A stretch of DNA of 6,341 nucleotides, taken from positions 1 through 6,341 of the forward strand of contig JADGRK010000153.1 in NCBI GenBank assembly GCA_017880985.1. The letters are read 5' to 3'. Source of the DNA: Rhodoferax sp. GTDB taxonomy: Bacteria; Pseudomonadota; Gammaproteobacteria; Burkholderiales; Burkholderiaceae_C. The notes under the pieces were generated by a model, which was not told the origin of the DNA, ran no database searches, and saw nothing but the letters and a program-made list of their open reading frames with translations. Positions 5,637 through 6,341 of this stretch are shown here, in pieces (the stretch's first letter is position 1; the number at the start of each line of letters is the position of its first letter). Position numbers and translations under genes: made by a program.

Positions 5637-5713
5637 CGGTGTGTGGCGCAGCCTGGTAGCGCACTTGCATGGGGTGCAAGGGGTCGAAGGTTCGAATCCT
5701 TTCACACCGACCA
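5637..5713 (+). tRNA. tRNA-Pro, anticodon GGG
   Basis: All four arms fold by eye into a 77-base tRNA. The acceptor stem pairs 5637-5643 with 5703-5709, starting with the C1-G72 pair and A73 (5710) typical of bacterial proline tRNA. The D stem GCGC is at 5646-5649 and 5659-5662. The anticodon stem CTTGC (5664-5668) pairs with GCAAG (5676-5680) around the loop ATGGGGT, with anticodon GGG at 5671-5673 and G37 at 5674. The T stem GAAGG (5686-5690) pairs with CCTTT (5698-5702), with one G-U, around TTCGAAT. CCA is encoded at 5711-5713. It reads CCC and, by wobble, CCU. It has its own promoter and terminator, so it is a single-gene transcript. Confidence 0.97.
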
Positions 5714-5724
5714 TTAGACAGTCC

Positions 5725-5760
5725 AAAGGCCTCTAAGTAGCGATACTCAGAGGCCTTTTT
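5725..5760 (+). terminator. Strong rho-independent terminator after tRNA-Pro
   Basis: AAAGGCCTCT (5725-5734) pairs perfectly with AGAGGCCTTT (5749-5758). Inside, after an A-C mismatch, AGTA pairs with TACT around a GCGA tetraloop (GNRA type). A five-T tract (5756-5760) completes it for the plus strand. On the minus strand only three Ts precede GG, so it would be poor for the convergent ankyrin gene. Confidence 0.92.
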
Positions 5761-5830
5761 CATTAATGAATTTGTTTTTCATCTATATATTAACATAATA
5801 TACATCGTATGAAGTACGATTAAGCTTAAA
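5761..5830. other. AT-rich spacer with two small palindromes between convergent genes
   Basis: This stretch is roughly 79% A+T by hand count, far above the flanking coding DNA. It carries ATCGTA (5804-5809) inverted as TACGAT (5815-5820) over a 5-base centre, and the perfect 10-base palindrome TTAAGCTTAA (5820-5829). No gene, terminator T-tract pairing or tRNA-end duplication is visible in it. Confidence 0.6.
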
Positions 5831-6341
5831 CTACCAGCTACCCTTGGGCTGGCGGGCCCGGATGACGGCGGCAATCAGCTCGGCAGAATCAGAACGGCTG
5901 GCCTTTTGGGCGAAATCAATGGCGGACAAACCCTGCTGATTCTTGAGCATTGGATCGGCGCCGGCTTCAAGCAGCAGTTTCACGGCTGCCGGCGTGCCGT
6001 AGTGCGCTGCCATCATCAGAGGCGTTGTGCCATTGGGAGACGCTCCGTCAATGTATGCGTAGTTGTCGAGCAACAAAGTCATGGTCTCGAGATGCCCGTT
6101 GGTGGCGGCGTAATGCAGCGGCGCCCAGCCCGGTTTGTTGACATCAGCGCCCTTGTCGATCAGCTGCTGGCAAAACCCGGTCAAACCTTTGAACGCGGCC
6201 AGCATGAGCGGACTCTCATCCGTTTCGGTGCGTACTTCAATCTTGGTGTCGGGCCAACTGATCAGAAGCGCAGCCACTTTCAGGGATGATTCCCGAATTG
6301 CCAAAATCAGTCCCGGTTCACCCGCAGAATTCAGCGTGTTG
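5831..6341 (-). CDS. Ankyrin-repeat protein, C-terminal part (5' end beyond right edge)
   Basis: The minus-strand frame is open from the right edge and ends at TAG (5831-5833), giving the last 169 residues. They form about five ankyrin repeats: AGEPGLILAIRESSLKVAALL; DESPLMLAAFKGLTGFCQQLIDKGADVN; WAPLHYAATNGHLETMTLLLDNYAYID; NGTTPLMMAAHYGTPAAVKLLLEAGADP; and a capping QGLSAIDFAQKASRSDSAELI. The TPLHxAAxxGH and LLLxxGAD patterns are clear. Ankyrin repeats bind other proteins. No enzymatic domain is visible and the partner is unknown. The linker between the second and third repeats (ADVNKPGWAPLH) is about three residues shorter than usual. Relatives I recall from Comamonadaceae are about 220-240 residues with a signal peptide, suggesting a periplasmic protein, but that N-terminus is outside the window. 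A TTG at 6302-6304 is unlikely to be the start because the frame continues upstream with repeat-like sequence. Confidence 0.9.
   Translation of the reverse strand, partial: NTLNSAGEPGLILAIRESSLKVAALLISWPDTKIEVRTETDESPLMLAAFKGLTGFCQQLIDKGADVNKPGWAPLHYAATNGHLETMTLLLDNYAYIDGASPNGTTPLMMAAHYGTPAAVKLLLEAGADPMLKNQQGLSAIDFAQKASRSDSAELIAAVIRARQPKGSW

Noticed and set aside
5637..5830. tRNA-linked phage or island attachment site
   Set aside because: No duplicate of the tRNA 3' end and no integrase gene is visible in the window, so only the composition shift is reported.

Overview
The window is a conserved housekeeping block from a betaproteobacterium, most likely a member of the Comamonadaceae (Rhodoferax/Polaromonas-like). 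I infer this from the gene order infC-rpmI-rplT-pheS-pheT-ihfA followed by a MerR-type gene and tRNA-Pro, from protein wording typical of that family in PheS and PheT, and from the moderately high GC of the coding DNA. Genus-level placement is recall and was not tested by any search.

Layout: bases 1-198 are the 3' end of infC (IF3). A 145-base leader follows that can fold into four consecutive hairpins, then rpmI (L35) and rplT (L20). The rplT-pheS gap (933-1093) holds a small hairpin, a rho-independent terminator-like hairpin that could be a pheST attenuator, and an inverted repeat just before pheS. pheS and pheT encode the two subunits of phenylalanyl-tRNA synthetase. ihfA (IHF alpha) follows 39 bases after pheT. 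A hairpin sits just after the ihfA stop, then a 149-residue MerR-type regulator of unknown target, a tRNA-Pro(GGG) gene with a clear -10 box and a strong terminator, and an AT-rich spacer. The last gene is an ankyrin-repeat protein on the minus strand that runs off the right edge.

The plus-strand protein genes are co-oriented and supply translation (IF3, L35, L20, PheRS, tRNA-Pro) plus one nucleoid protein. In Escherichia coli the same infC-rpmI-rplT-pheST-ihfA cluster is controlled by L20 translational feedback, by attenuation before pheS through the phenylalanine-rich pheM leader peptide, and by IHF autoregulation. Here the rpmI leader and the pre-pheS terminator occupy the matching places, but I find no phenylalanine-rich leader peptide.

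I found no mobile element, CRISPR array, defence system or other novel multi-gene system. The points worth a second look are small non-coding signals in the gaps (rpmI leader, pheS leader, pheS-pheT gap, ihfA-merR gap, AT-rich spacer) and the uncharacterised MerR-type gene linked to ihfA.
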